A DNA stretch of 64,000 nt from Glandiceps talaboti (lineage: Eukaryota; Hemichordata; Enteropneusta; Spengelidae): positions 23,617,342 through 23,681,341 of the forward strand of contig NC_135549.1 of the NCBI RefSeq assembly GCF_964340395.1, in the 5' to 3' direction. Within the stretch, counting starts at the first letter, position 1. Each line of letters opens with the position of its first letter. A program made the position numbers and the translations under genes. Below the pieces are notes generated by a model. The model had not been told where the DNA came from. It made no database searches and saw only the letters and a program-made list of their open reading frames with translations. This document shows positions 9,418 to 28,328 of the stretch, one piece after another.

Positions 9418-10772
9418 TGAGTTTGTTTATGTCCTATTTGACCACATGCATAGCATTTACCTGAAAATTTATAATCTGTTTTTCTAGGTTGAGTTTGCTG
9501 AGAATGGCTACTTCTTTGTTCTATTTGCTCTACTTTCTTTGACAATTGTTGAAGCTCCCTGGTCATATCTTCCAACTTAGCTAGTATATTTTTCTCAATT
9601 ACTACTTCCTGATGAATTTGTGGAGAAATGTCTTGGTTACCCTCTAGCATCCTAGCTGCCATTAACAACCCATTATAGTTTTCACCAGCATCATATTTAT
9701 GTCTAATGGCAACCTTAATCTGATCCTGACTTAATCCTGAAAAGAATTTCGTTCTCAACATTGTGTCTATAGTATCTCTGGTCATTGGTTGTCTAGGTCT
9801 TAGTTCCTCCAATAAACCCTCTATACGACATGCCCATTCTGCTACCCTTTCATTCCTTTTCTGACGAGCAGTATAAAACCTTTCAAGAATCGCTTCTGGA
9901 GGCAATACCTTTCCAAAAACCATATCCATTTTATCTATTAAACCTGTCAGTGTTACATCTTCACCCATATGAAGTAAAACCTCAGCAGCTACCCCTCTCA
10001 ATGACTTACGAACACCCTGCATAATGATAGCCTGAGGGAATACATTATCTCTCAATAAACCTCATACTTCATATCGCCACATTTCATATGTCACATCACC
10101 CTTTCCTGAAAATGTTACAATTCTAGGGAATTCAACAGAACGCACAGTAGTAGCAGTCTGTGGAGTAGATTGTAGTGACGAAGCTATAGGGGCTTGTATT
10201 GGAGAAAACATAGGCTGTGAAGATGGTTGAGTTACAATTGGAGAAGAAATGGATGGGGAAGTAGTTTGGGTAGTTATTTTGCCAAGTTCTGTATGTTTTG
10301 ATGATGTATCTACTGAAGGTGTTGGCAGTAATGCCCTAGCAACTGCTTGTTTATCTTCTAATGGTAATGATATTAGCATATCTATAATACTGTTAATTCC
10401 TATCCTTGTGGCAGTATCAGTGACGGACTTAGTATCTTTGGGTGGTGTCACTAAGGTACCTAGTTTGTGTTCAACACCCTGTATTAATCTACCTAACTCT
10501 AATCCACGTGCTATGGTAACTCGTGATACTTTCAGTTTAGAATCTTCAAAAATTCTTTTGTGTACTTTTTCCGAAGCAGCTACAGCTGAATCGTGACTAC
10601 TTAATAACACAAAGGCAGCATTATCATCAGTATCTGACAAATAAATATTTTCGATATCTATTACGCCCAATTTTGTGTTCAAAAACTCTAGCAATGTTTC
10701 TATTGTACATTGTGGAGGTAAATGTTGGACAAAAATACTTCGATTATGAAAATCTTCACTTGATGATGCCAT
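9357..10772 (-). pseudogene. Gypsy gag, PNMA-like, with one in-frame stop
   Basis: Forms the capsid of the retrotransposon. The N-terminal ~90 residues look like an RRM fold (IFVQHLPPQ near the start, FVLLSS), as in PNMA proteins. A linker leads to FSG..DVTYEMWRYEV and the PNMA/gypsy capsid motif VRKSLRGVAAEVLLHMGE. The C-terminus has a CCHC zinc knuckle (C-x2-C-x4-H-x4-C in CYACGQIGHKQTQC). An in-frame TGA at 10064-10062 splits the frame; the sense frame continues unchanged on both sides. I take the Met at 10772 (MASSSEDF) as the start rather than the upstream one at 10889. Confidence 0.8.
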
Positions 10773-11729
10773 TGTTTTCAGCCTAAAAGCAGCTTTAGTA
10801 CATGTATTGATATTTTGGTAATTCAAAATTAAAACAAAACACAACAAAAATACACAAAAAATGCCTGCACTCGAATATTTCGCACTCATGGAAGAGGTAC
10901 TGAACTACATACACCAGATGTAAAAGCTGGGAAAAATCAAACAATGGATACGCAAGTACTTGAAAACGTTCACTAAACTTCAGAAAATTTGCGAAAATTA
11001 CGTTTCTATATAGCCCAGTTTTACAAGCACGGGAACAAAGCTCTAAACAAAAATTCAGAAAATCTCTAGTAATAATATCGAAACCTTATACTGAAGCATA
11101 TAAATCCCTGAAAACTGTTCTATTGTTCAATGATATATGATGTTGGACAAATTCAAGTTGATTTGCAAGTCATAAGAAACTTTTGCATGGCTAACGTTTA
11201 CGGAGAAACACTTGAAAATTATCCTGCACAAATGAAAAGATAAATTGCAACTGCACATACATCGAAACAAAACTTCTATACAATACAAATGAAATTGCGT
11301 AAATTTCTTTTGGACTTACGTTATTGATATTCGGTAGCGGCGAACACGGTTACTGAAAAGAAAACTGTTCATTGGCAATTGAAACACCAAGTCCACTTAT
11401 TTTGAGTCAACTTTCAGATATAATTCAGTTCATAAAGTGCACACAGTTTCACGCTTGCTTCCAGGTTGGATACAAGTATTGAATTCACAGCACTTACGGT
11501 CAAATACTGCAACTGTTCTTGAACTGCTCACACTTTCAATCCAAGTTACCAGTGATGAACGCAGACACCATACTACGCTGACCCTTGTCGCTAGTTCAGT
11601 TCACAAGTCGTTCACCACTCAAACACTCTGCAGAGATTTCCGTCTTGGATTGAAGGCATTGACGACGTGGCACTTTCTCCGATTCGGGTTGAACTTCACC
11701 ACACAAGATATAGTGGACAAGGAATTGCC
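10773..11729 (-). other. Gypsy untranslated leader
   Basis: Between the primer-binding site and gag. No coding signal on the element strand; a 124-codon opposite-strand frame at 11437-11811 crosses the primer site and LTR end and is accidental. Confidence 0.6.
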
Positions 11730-11747
11730 ATCCTGCCGACTACGCCA
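11730..11747 (-). other. Primer-binding site for tRNA-Ser
   Basis: On the element strand TGGCGTAGTCGGCAGGAT begins 2 nt after the LTR. It is complementary to the 3' end of eukaryotic tRNA-Ser (ATCCTGCCGACTACG plus CCA), 18 of 18 as I recall that tRNA. Confidence 0.8.
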
Positions 11748-11749
11748 TT

Positions 11750-12178
11750 TGTCACGGTTGCCGCCTCACACTCCAAATATCATACCAGTTGATGCAGTTA
11801 ACTCAAAATAAACTTTATTACAACGTACACACATTACGGAAAGGACAGGAGCTGAAGTACAAAGTGAAAGAGGTAGGTTGTTGCCTTGCTGGCTACACAA
11901 AAAATGAATGTCACAAAAGGAAAAAGAGAATATAACTAACCTGAAGTACAAAGTGAAAGAGGTAGGTTGTTGCCTTGCTGGCTACACAAAAAATGAATGT
12001 ACCGGTGACCTGTGTGTTGGGCTTTTTATACCTGACACGGTACACCTGTCTAAAACTATTTGACTACTAGTATCTAATGAAATTCATGAAGGTAAAGAAA
12101 TTTACATAAGTACAAGGACAGAAAGTTACATAACTAAAACAAAACCTAACACTGAATAACAAAATTGTAACTGTGACA
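11750..12178 (-). repeat. 5' LTR of the gypsy element (429 bp)
   Basis: Bounded by TGTCAC...GTGACA inverted ends. On the element strand a TATA box (TATAAAAAGC, 12030-12021) precedes a poly(A) signal (AATAAAG, 11819-11813), so U3-R-U5 order is clear. A 60-bp segment is repeated (11852-11911 and 11941-12000, period 89 bp). No second LTR in the window. Confidence 0.85.
11852..12000. repeat. 60-bp direct repeat inside the LTR
   Basis: CTGAAGTACAAAGTGAAAG... to ...AAAAAATGAATGT occurs twice, essentially identical, separated by 29 bp. It lies between TATA and poly(A) signal and would lengthen R. Confidence 0.85.
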
Positions 12179-12182
12179 TAAT

Positions 12183-13990
12183 TTTCTTATATAACGCATT
12201 CCATATAACTATCACAGTGCGCTTTACAAAGCACAGAACAACGAGTACAAAAACAGACTCAAGCGAAAGTCTTATTGAAGAAATAGGTCACTCTTAAGAC
12301 CTAATTTAAATGCCTGGAATGTAGCGACATTCTGCAGATATGATGGCAGAGCATTTGACATGGAGCACGTGGTTTGAGGACAGTTTTGATTTTCATGGGA
12401 GCATGTTCATCTATAAGCGAGCTGAGTAAAAGATTGTAATTTGTAACATTGTCACTGGGAAGGCATTCTGATCGACTGTTGGGGGCTGGGAGAAGGACAA
12501 TCACAAGTTGTGTTGAAGTTCATCCATATTGATAGTGTTGAGTTTCCTTGATTTGCGAGTGATTTTAGATGTAGATGGACGAGAGACAAAAGTGATAAAA
12601 TGTAAAGATGCATGATCGGAAGGTAGAAGCCAGTCATTGGTGATTTGAGATATGCAACGATCAGGAACCCTTGTGATGATGAGATCTAAGTATGACCCTT
12701 GTCATGCGTTGGTACTTTGACATGCTGCTCTAATCCGAGTAGATGTAGCATTTCAATGAACTTAGAAGCATCATGATCGCCAGAGTCGTCGACGTGGATG
12801 TTGAAGTCGCCTACTGAGATGACCCTTCGTATGAATGATGTCTTCCATAAAGGATGAAAACTCCTTAAGGAAATCGGACACAGTCCACTTCGATCCGCGC
12901 CATGAATAAGGGGGGGGGGGGGGGCTGTAAATGACAATTAGGTGATTCACTGCAGATGACTGATGAACATTAGCATCCAGTAATTCAAATGTTCTAAAGT
13001 CAGAAGTCTTATTCAACTTTAGTTTCACATTAGATTTTACAATGACTGCAGTCCCACCACCTTTACGACGCGCCCGTGGTATTTGGTAGATATCATACCC
13101 GCTAAGTGTAGAGGTAAAGCGGCCTTTTACTGTGTCATCAACTGCGCTAAACCATGTCTCAGTTACAATAAAGAGATCGCAATGATTTTGCAAAACAGCA
13201 TCGGCGACAAGATCGAGGGAGCTTATTGTCAATGGACCGAGCGTTCCATAATGTACAGGAAAGTGTACGCTTTGAAGAGGACTTTGAAACTCTATTCGCC
13301 TTGATGAGATTCGACCTGTTGACTGAGTGAGCCGACCGACGATGACTGAGAGCACTCTCAGATGTTTTGTTGCGAGTCGATTGACTATTTACATGGTTGA
13401 TGATCGGCTGTTGAAGGGGTGAGATAACCTGGATTAGAGTGATTATTGGGAGTTGACTTCAGTTTATGTGAGCCACCCCTTACTCCTCTGTGGGTTGGAG
13501 ATCTGGATTGTATTTCCAGTGTTTTGATCGTGAATCAAACATCTTCAGTGCATTTGAGTTTGGCATAACTTTTGTTCAGATGTAATAATTCATGTGTGTT
13601 GTAGATTATTGGTTGAGGATAATGGTCAAGATGCATGTAGATGAAACACAATACAGGCAGCAGAAAACTAATAGATGACATGAGTCTATGGATGTCAAGG
13701 TGTTGATAATGAGTCAGTATTTACAGGTGGCTGACTGCTGAGTGAGATGGCAAGTAGTTGGAATGTAGCAAATGTTCAGCAATGGACTTCAGTCCCAAAA
13801 CTAGTAACATGAGGGAAGAAATACCGTAAACGTTCTGTGGAGCTCGCCAATATAGTTGATTCAGTATAACCAGTGTAGTCACAGAACGTTCACAAGTCTT
13901 TATGACGTAGAAATAAACCCATAAAAGGCAGTAGTTGCACAGAATTGATGGTTTTTAGGAGAGCTGATGTGAGGGCAGCCGGTTAGGCGC
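12183..13990 (-). mobile_element. CR1/L2-like LINE, internally deleted (endonuclease kept, RT lost)
   Basis: The minus strand carries an APE-type endonuclease: DLFIVTETWFS, KGGGTAVIVKS and VGDFNIHVDDSG, then LDLIITRVP and SDHASLHF, broken by a frameshift near a G-run (12910-12925). Near 12361 the sequence passes from the end of the endonuclease (LIDEHAPMKIKTVLKPRAP) directly to the RT C-terminus (NALPSYLQNVATFQAFKLGL), so the RT was lost as one deletion. A 3' tail with GTAAAGCGC and TTATATAA and a ~500-bp 5' leader (13480-13990, non-coding) are still present. Inactive. Confidence 0.7.
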
Positions 13991-14009
13991 ACACCTGTAG
14001 TAATCAATA

Positions 14010-14119
14010 TATATGAAGACACGGCAGATATTTAGGTAACCTGTGACTATCAACGTATATTACTTTTCACATATTTTACAAGTCAAGAATCTTTCATCAA
14101 AGTTTTTCTTATTTATCTG
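14010..14119 (-). pseudogene. TRIM copy 2, RING-encoding fragment
   Basis: Matches the intact TRIM gene at about 1582-1690 (first RING cysteines), including a small insertion near 14060 that breaks the frame. It continues at 19347 after the LINE, sharing ATCTG at both edges. Confidence 0.8.
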
Positions 14120-15856
14120 AGTGAAAACAGTGACATTATTGCTCTTACTGAGACTTGGATGAAAGATGATGGAAATGATCACATAATCAAAGAATGCACT
14201 CCAAGTGGATATTCATTTCAACATTCACCTAGATGCACATCTGGTGGTGGGATTGCCCTCATCTACAAGTCTAATATGAAACTGTGTTCATGGAAACCAC
14301 TGAAATCTATTATGTCATTTGAAGCAACTGAAGCCACTTTGAAACATCAAGGTGTAGCTTTAAAGCTTGTTATAGTATATCGACCCCCACCCAGCGTCAA
14401 GAATAAATTCACAGTACAGCAATTCCTACATGAATTTCAATCAATCCTCGAGAAATATGCTTCATATACTGGTAAACTCTGTATCGTTGGGGACTTTAAC
14501 ATACATTTTGATAATCTCTCGAATCCAACTACCAAGAAGTTCATCGAGGTCATTGACTCATGTGACCTTATACAATGGGTTAAGGAACCTACACATGCGC
14601 ATGGCCATATCCTGGATTTAATCATCTCAAACTCAGATGTCATTAGCTCAACATCAGTAGATTGTCAGTCTCTCTCAGACCACAGTCCTGTCCTTGCCAG
14701 ATTAAACATTAAAAAACCACCCCTTGAGAGACGTGAAATTGTCTATCGCTGTATCTCCTCCATCCAAATAAGTGATTTCTCCAATGATATTATTGCTACT
14801 CCAAGTTTGCATGTACCTGTCACAAATTTACACTCTGCCCTAAGTACTTACAACTCAGCGTTAAATGGTATTCTCGATAAGTATGCACCCATAAGGAAAC
14901 GCATTATTTCTGTACGTCCAAATACAAACTGGTATACTCCTGAAGTAGATCAAGCCAAAAAGCTTCGGAGATCAGCTGAGGGAAAGTGGAGGTCAACAAA
15001 ATTAGAGATTCATAAGCAGATTTTCAAGGAGAAATGTCACATTTACAACAAATTAATTCGTCAAGCTAAATGCCACTACTATGTCAACATAATTGAGGAA
15101 AATGCCAATGATCAAAGGTCACTCTTCAAAACTGTTTCAATACTGTTTCACAAGTCAACTCCACTGCCAAGCCATAACTCGATTCCAGAACTTGCTGAAA
15201 GATTCAATCGATACTTCATTACCAAGATAGAAGATATACGTCATAGAATTGATTCCAGTACTATACCTACTCAGCTCACAGATTATAAAGTCCATACCAC
15301 AACAACGTTGTCAGCATTTATGCCATCAACTACTCAACATATTCGTAAAGTCACCATTGATATGCCTTCAAAGTCGTGTTGTCTTGACCCTCTTCCAACT
15401 TCATTATTGAAAGATTGCATTGACCCACTGCTTCCATTCATAACGATGTTTGTCAACAGCTCTGTCGAAAATTGCATAATACCAGATGCGCTCAAGGCTG
15501 CAATTGTCACCCCGATACTCAAGACACCATCCTTAGACTGCAACATATTAAAGAACTATCGACCGGTTTCTAATTTGCCATTTCTCTCTAAAGTCCTTGA
15601 GAAGATAGTGGCGACTCAAGTAAACAACCATCTTATGACCAACAATCTTCTCGAACCACTCCAGTTTGCATATAGAAAGTATCACAGTACAGTGACTGCC
15701 CTGCTTAAGATTCATGATGACATTTGTTTATCAATCGATTCTGGTAAATATGTCCTCCTTATCTTATTGGATCTTTCAGCTGCTTTTGATACCATCGACC
15801 ACAACATATTACTGAACAGACTGTCTAATCTTGGCATCACTGGTATGGCTTTAAAG
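14120..15856 (+). pseudogene. LINE endonuclease and N-terminal half of reverse transcriptase
   Basis: A single open frame: endonuclease remnants (ALTETWMKDDG, GGGIALIYKS, IVGDFNIHFD, SDHSPVLA) followed by a linker and the RT fingers/palm with PVSNLPFLSKVLEKIV, QFAYRKYHST and the first catalytic Asp in LLDLSAAFDTIDH. The frame is cut at CTTTAAAG (15849-15856) by the foldback element. The start of the endonuclease is missing. Confidence 0.85.
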
Positions 15857-18250
15857 GTGATTCAAAATGCTCACATTCACTATCGCTAATTTGCTAGACG
15901 ACATGTTTGTGAAATGCATTCTGGTTTTAAAACTTTTCAAAAGCGTCTGCAAACACCTTAAAATGACCCTTTTTCAGTCACTTCCCTTCAGATTTACTTC
16001 GAGAGTTTTCGGGTATTTCCGGTCCCACCTAGACCACGGGATTTTATGACGTCATAAAGAGACATGGATAGCACGTAGCCTATGGCGAGCGTAGTCACTA
16101 GGTGAACAAAACTCAACAGCATTGTGAAAAAATTCATTGCTAGTGGTTGTAACAGACATCAGTAAACAAAAACTACACTATACATGTCTTATTAACCAAC
16201 ATTTACCGATATTTACTCACACTTTCTGACTAATTGGCAGTGTCTGTGGGTATAAATGCTAAAATATGATCTCCCCATATTATGGCAAAATAAATCAAAA
16301 CGGCTAGACTACAGTGTAGATATACATAAACACTTGTAATGTCGCTCGCGTGTTTCAATTTATTTATCTGATTTTTTTAATTATTTGCCGAGGAGAAGCA
16401 TTACAATATCTTCGACAGGCATGGCGTCGACAGCATATTATAGCCCACTATACTCGACTATACTCACTGATGTCGCCTTTTGAACGGCGCATTTAGCAAC
16501 AAAGTAAACATATTTATCTTGAATAAATATACTAGCTATTAGATTGCCATATCATCAGCAATAAAATTGTAAAGAATTGAGGAAATTTCGTGAGTTTAGT
16601 GTTGTCATTTACATGACTTTAGCAACTCGTCTGGAAGAAAACTTGTATGGTTTCCCTTGTTGCGATATCACTTAATTTAATGCAACAAGCCTATTTAATA
16701 TTCATTAGAAGAATTCTGTAACGAATCATGGTATTCGAAGTGTACAGTTTAGGAAACCAACAAATCAAATATCGCGATGTGCTCATCATGATATCAAATA
16801 AGATTGGACAATATTGACGTCGGCAATCAAGGTCGTGACCCCAGCACATGGTTATGAAAGAAAGCCTGCAACTAGATACTTGGCTAGCCACGTCCGGTCC
16901 CGTTTCTCAGGGTTTGTTTTAGAGACGTTATTTCTGTACGACTTGAAGAATTTTACAATATATCTGATTGATAAATATGGATTACATCAACACGTGGATA
17001 AATTTAACCCGAAACGAATGCGCGCTGTGCTCTCCCGATTCCATACGTACATTGTACATACACTGCTTCAGCTTTGATCGGCGGCCTAGTATGAGCTTAC
17101 TGCCGCGGCCGCGGTGACTGCACAAAACTTGACAACACTACCCCTCTACCGATATATAATAATCACCTGTATACCGTGATAAAAACAATAATTCGAGTCC
17201 CCAACAAGTCGATGAGACCTACTTCTGTTCTGTCCGATCCGAATGCGAGTTTCTTAGGTTTTATATGGGTTTCAGAGTATTACGCCCTAGACAATAATAG
17301 ATGTAAACTTGTGTTCACAAGCCAAACATGTGGCAATACAAGACCACAACGAAAACTGTGAAAAATTTGCAGGTCAGTCTCATTTTATATATGGACAACA
17401 AAATTAGGTCGGTCACAGTTCCATTTACATGTACATGATGCAATGACTCGGAGCGTACTTCCATATGCTCGGAGCAAATCGAATCAATTAGTGTATTATG
17501 GGACCAACAAATATATTGTGGCACATGTCCCGATACGCCTTCTTGAAGTTTCCCATTGGTATTCTAATAGCTAGTATATTTATTCGAGATGAAATATGTT
17601 TACTTTGTTGTTAAATGCACTGTTCAAAAGGCGACGCGAGTACGATTGGGCTAAAATATGCCGTCCTTGGCCCGGGGATGCCGTCAAACGTCACCACGGT
17701 ATCGTAATGCTTCTTGTCGGCAAATAATAAAAAATCAGATAAATAAAAGTCAATGAGTGTGAAACACGCGACATTACAAGTGTTTATATATATCTAGTCT
17801 AGCCGTTTTTTATTTATTTTGCCATAATATGGGGAGATCATATTTTAGCATTTATACCAACAGACACTGCCAATTAGTCAGAAAGTGTGAGTAAATATCG
17901 GTAAATGTTGGTTAATAAGACATGTATAGTGTAGTTTTTGTTTACTGATGTCTGTTACAACCACTAGCAATGTATTTTTTCACAATGCTGTTGAGTTTTG
18001 TTCACCTAGTGACTACGCTCGCCATAGGCTACGTGCTAACAATGTCTCTTTATGACGTCATAAAATCCCGTGGTCTAGGTGGGACCGGAAATACCCGAAA
18101 ACTCTCGAAGTAAATCCGAAGGGAAGTGACTGAAAAAGGGTTATTTTAAGGTGTTTGCAGACGCTTTTGAAAAGTTTTAAAACCAGAATGCATTTCACAA
18201 ACATGTCGTCTAGCAAATTAGCGATAGTGAATGTGAGCATTTTGAATCAC
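15857..18250. mobile_element. Long-TIR foldback DNA transposon (non-autonomous), 2394 bp
   Basis: Perfectly flanked by CTTTAAAG on both sides (15849-15856 and 18251-18258), which occurs once in the uninterrupted LINE frame. The ends GTGATTCAAAATGCTCAC are inverted copies, and inverted complementarity extends about 700 bp from each end (to ~16555 and from ~17555). Mirror-image 60-codon frames at 15867-16049 and 18058-18240 are a by-product. The central ~1 kb has no recognisable transposase. The 8-bp duplication suits hAT; because CTTTAAAG is palindromic, TTAA (Kolobok/piggyBac-like) or TA is equally possible. Confidence 0.85.
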
Positions 18251-18258
18251 CTTTAAAG

Positions 18259-19255
18259 TGGTTTGAGGTCTATCTCCAACAGCGTTACCAGTCAGTTAAA
18301 ATTGGAAATACCCACAGTAAACCATCACACCTTGCCTGTGGGGTACCACAAGGATCAGTGGGGCCCTCTTTTGTTTACAATATACATCTCTCCACTGGGC
18401 AAACTCATTCGCAAGCATAACCTGCAGTTTCATCAATACGCTGATGATAACAATGTATACCTCGCCTTTTCATATCCAGATGCTTCTACAGCCATTTACT
18501 CTACAGAAACCTGCATCAGTGACATAAATCTATGGATTACAGAAAACAAGTTACAGCTAAATGACTCAAAAACAGAGATTCTCCTTATTAGCTCCAAATT
18601 CAACACATTGCCTGATCCAGTAGACCATCTTAAAATTGGATCAGCATCTGTACCTGTTGTGAAGACAGCACGGAATATCGGAGTTACTTTCGACAACACA
18701 CATATACTGACATACCATATCAAGAATACATGCAATTCCATTTATAACCATCTCCGTCGAATTGGATCAATTAGAAAATACATTACAAACAAAGCCTGTC
18801 AAACACTTATCAATGCTATCTTGTCAGCCAAGCTGGATTATGGAAATGCACTCCTCTATGGTCTCCCTGATAATTCTATTGCTCTGCTTCAACGTACTCA
18901 GAACACTGCTGCCAGAATAGTCACTCGGTCAAAGAAATTCACTCATATCACACCAACTCTCCGTGACCTACATTGGTTGCCTGTCCACTTCAGGATTGAA
19001 TTTAAGATCCTTCTCCTGATTTACAAAGCTCAAAACAATAAATATAAACCAAAACGCTCCCTTCGATCAGCTATAAAAAGTCTGTTAGTCCAGCGTACAT
19101 TTAACAACAAAACCTATGGCGGTCGCGCCTTTACAATCTGTGCTTCAAAGCTTTGGAATGACCTACCACAGGATATACGCCAGTCCACAAGCCTGGAAAT
19201 CTTCAAAAAACGACTGAAACATCACATGTTTATGCGAGCATTCTGTGTAAATTGA
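18259..19255 (+). pseudogene. LINE reverse transcriptase, C-terminal half
   Basis: Resumes at WFEVYLQQRYQSV. At 18360 two bases are missing in the LACGVPQGS motif, shifting the frame. It then reads GPLLFTIYISPL, the catalytic YADD, thumb and tail with DLHWLPVHFRIEFKILLLIYKA and WNDLP, stopping at 19255. The break shows it cannot encode active RT even without the foldback insertion. Confidence 0.85.
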
Positions 19256-19351
19256 ACACCATCTAGCGCCTTTGAACAATTTGACTTTTTTTGAATTTGG
19301 CGCTATATAAATGTTTATGATGATGATGATGATGATGATGATGGTGATCTG

Positions 19352-19440
19352 CAGTGTGCTGATACCGGCCTTGACGCTTGTACCTGCTGAACCTGAAAGA
19401 TAACAACGAAACAACTCTTGCCGAAGTCTCAAATTGATAT
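19352..19440 (-). pseudogene. TRIM copy 2, start region and leader
   Basis: Matches 1690-1790 of the intact TRIM locus. The initiating ATG is changed (CAT to CAA on the plus strand). The leader splice acceptor tract remains. Confidence 0.7.
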
Positions 19441-20684
19441 TTAATGATTATTATTAAAGTAGCCTGGACCAACTACATTTGTAGTATTCATGGATTCCGT
19501 TTGACGTGTGTTTCAAATTGAAAAGAAGTACCATTTGTATGTAGCAAATTTAGTCGAGGGAGCTGTGACGTCATATCAGGTGACTCGACTCATTTGGTTT
19601 CTACGAATTGGTAGTTGTATAGGTTGGTGGCGTGCGCATAAATTTCGAACATCTACGAGTTTTGACCTAGTCATATAAGCCTAAACAAAGGAAATGAGAA
19701 CTTTATATAATGCCAGTGTGAAGTTTCCGAATGTTTACTAACTTTTTTCGTAATTAACCAATTCGTGGTATTTGCAAGCTGTGGTATTTTATTGACAAAT
19801 AGAATCCGTGGAAACGATATTGTATCAACCTCCGTCAATACGATCGTGCAATCTAACCACGTCAGAGTGTACAAAACAACGTAGGTGACTTGATAAACAA
19901 GTTATTTAGACCACTTAGTTAAAGTTATAATTTGATAATTTCATATTGGGCGTAAAAAATGTGTGGTTCCTGTTACATTCAATTTTAAAATAGGTGGAGT
20001 TGGTAGATTTGTTGTTTTATTTTATTATATTTTTTTTTATGTATGAGTGTCTAGTTCAGATTTTCCATTGTTTTCCAAATGGTCTCTGTGTTATTTATTT
20101 CTTCCTATCAGATGTACTGTCAATACAGATTGGAGGAATAGTTTTATATTATCTTTTGAAGCTGATGTCAGTTTCGCACCCAGTATTTCTTGCGAGACTT
20201 CATGATTTTCGCGATTTTGTTATTATTTTCTCGAATACGTAAAAAAAATAAAAATAAAATATGATATAATATTGATTGAAGAGTTTTAATAACAATCGAT
20301 TCTTCTGTTATATGCAGCTAAATATAATATGATGAGTACATACTTCCACATCGATCAAGCAAATTACTCAGTTTTCTCAATATTACCAAGTTCAACTTGG
20401 TTATTCAGTTTAAGTCCATATTTTCAGACTTCATCAGTTTACTTTTTGGTCAACGAACCAGGAATTGTATTTTGTTACATGATATTAAGGGAAGCGGCTA
20501 ACACTTCAGTACTAAATCAGCAACAGGGACCCTTTTTTACAACAACTAAATATATATTCGCATAAAATGGCTATTTGCTTAAAATGACTAAATTAGTAAT
20601 CACAAACAGATATCACACCTGTACCTGTTAATATCAGGTCAAATATAATTGTAGGTAGTAAGGTGATATGTTAAGATGCTTAAC
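19441..20684. other. Upstream spacer of O-FucT gene B
   Basis: No gene is seen. It is colinear with 1790-3690, including a CRE-like TGACGTCA at 19566-19573, but lacks the block 1880-2810. It also carries a ~300-bp AT-rich sequence (about 19950-20250) that is absent from copy A and unclassified. Confidence 0.6.
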
Positions 20685-21066
20685 AAAATTTAATCTGGCT
20701 CCATATATATGTTGGTTTTGTTTTGCCTCGATACCTTTAGAATTGGTAGTGCTAATTAAATATTCATATTGAGGCACAACCTAGGTGATACAACGTTAGT
20801 CAAAGCGATCGCCATGGATTATTTCACGGCTATCTCATCAATTATTACGAATGATGTGCACTTCAAAGTGTTCTGGTCGATGGAGGACTGATGTTAGCGT
20901 CTGTCGATGTCCGGCTAAGTCTTCAAACACAGAAGATTAGTGACCCTCACGAAAGGCATTTTAGTTTAATTTACAATTATACCTCTTTACAAGTCTCTCC
21001 ACATTGAAAGATATGTGTTTTTGATAACATGTATATATTATTATAATACATACAAAAGGTGCTGAA

Positions 21067-21162
21067 ATGGCAGCCTGTAACATAATATCAACAAATGGAT
21101 TGTTTTTCTACATACGGCACCGATGTATCAGATGGTGGATCGTGTCTGTAGTAAGGGAGTAA
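21067..21162 (+). promoter_or_regulatory. Extended upstream ORF of gene B
   Basis: The counterpart of the 22-codon upstream frame of A, C and D. Its stop TGA is TGG, so it runs to 31 codons, ending 24 nt before the gene B start. An AT-rich TATTATAATAC box lies ~40 nt upstream in all copies. Confidence 0.3.
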
Positions 21163-21186
21163 GGGAACTCGATAAGGTGCTCCACT

Positions 21187-28328
<7,142 letters not shown>

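Larger units (their letters stand above)
7364..12178 (-). mobile_element. Ty3/gypsy LTR retrotransposon, 3'-truncated
   Basis: Read on the minus strand: 5' LTR (12178-11750), tRNA-Ser primer site, ~0.95-kb leader, gag, then pol with protease and reverse transcriptase. Most of RNase H is deleted. Integrase and the 3' LTR are missing: the element stops at 7364 against a TRIM fragment, so no target duplication can be read. Gag is PNMA-like. Inactive. Confidence 0.9.
14120..19346 (+). mobile_element. 5'-truncated CR1/L2-type LINE, itself interrupted by a foldback element
   Basis: Begins inside the endonuclease domain and ends in GGCGCTATATAAATG followed by a GAT-repeat tail (about 19316-19346), typical of CR1/L2 elements. 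A 5-bp target duplication ATCTG (14115-14119, 19347-19351) flanks it within the TRIM fragment. The reverse transcriptase is split by the insertion at 15857-18250. Confidence 0.85.

Noticed and set aside
11437-11811. 124-codon plus-strand frame
   Set aside because: Runs antisense across the gypsy leader, primer site and LTR end; no domain.
15867-16049. 60-codon frame mirrored at 18058-18240
   Set aside because: Lies in the inverted arms of the foldback element; mirror copies are expected, no domain.
19263-19472. Poly-His/poly-Ile frames
   Set aside because: Translations of the GAT-repeat tail of the LINE.
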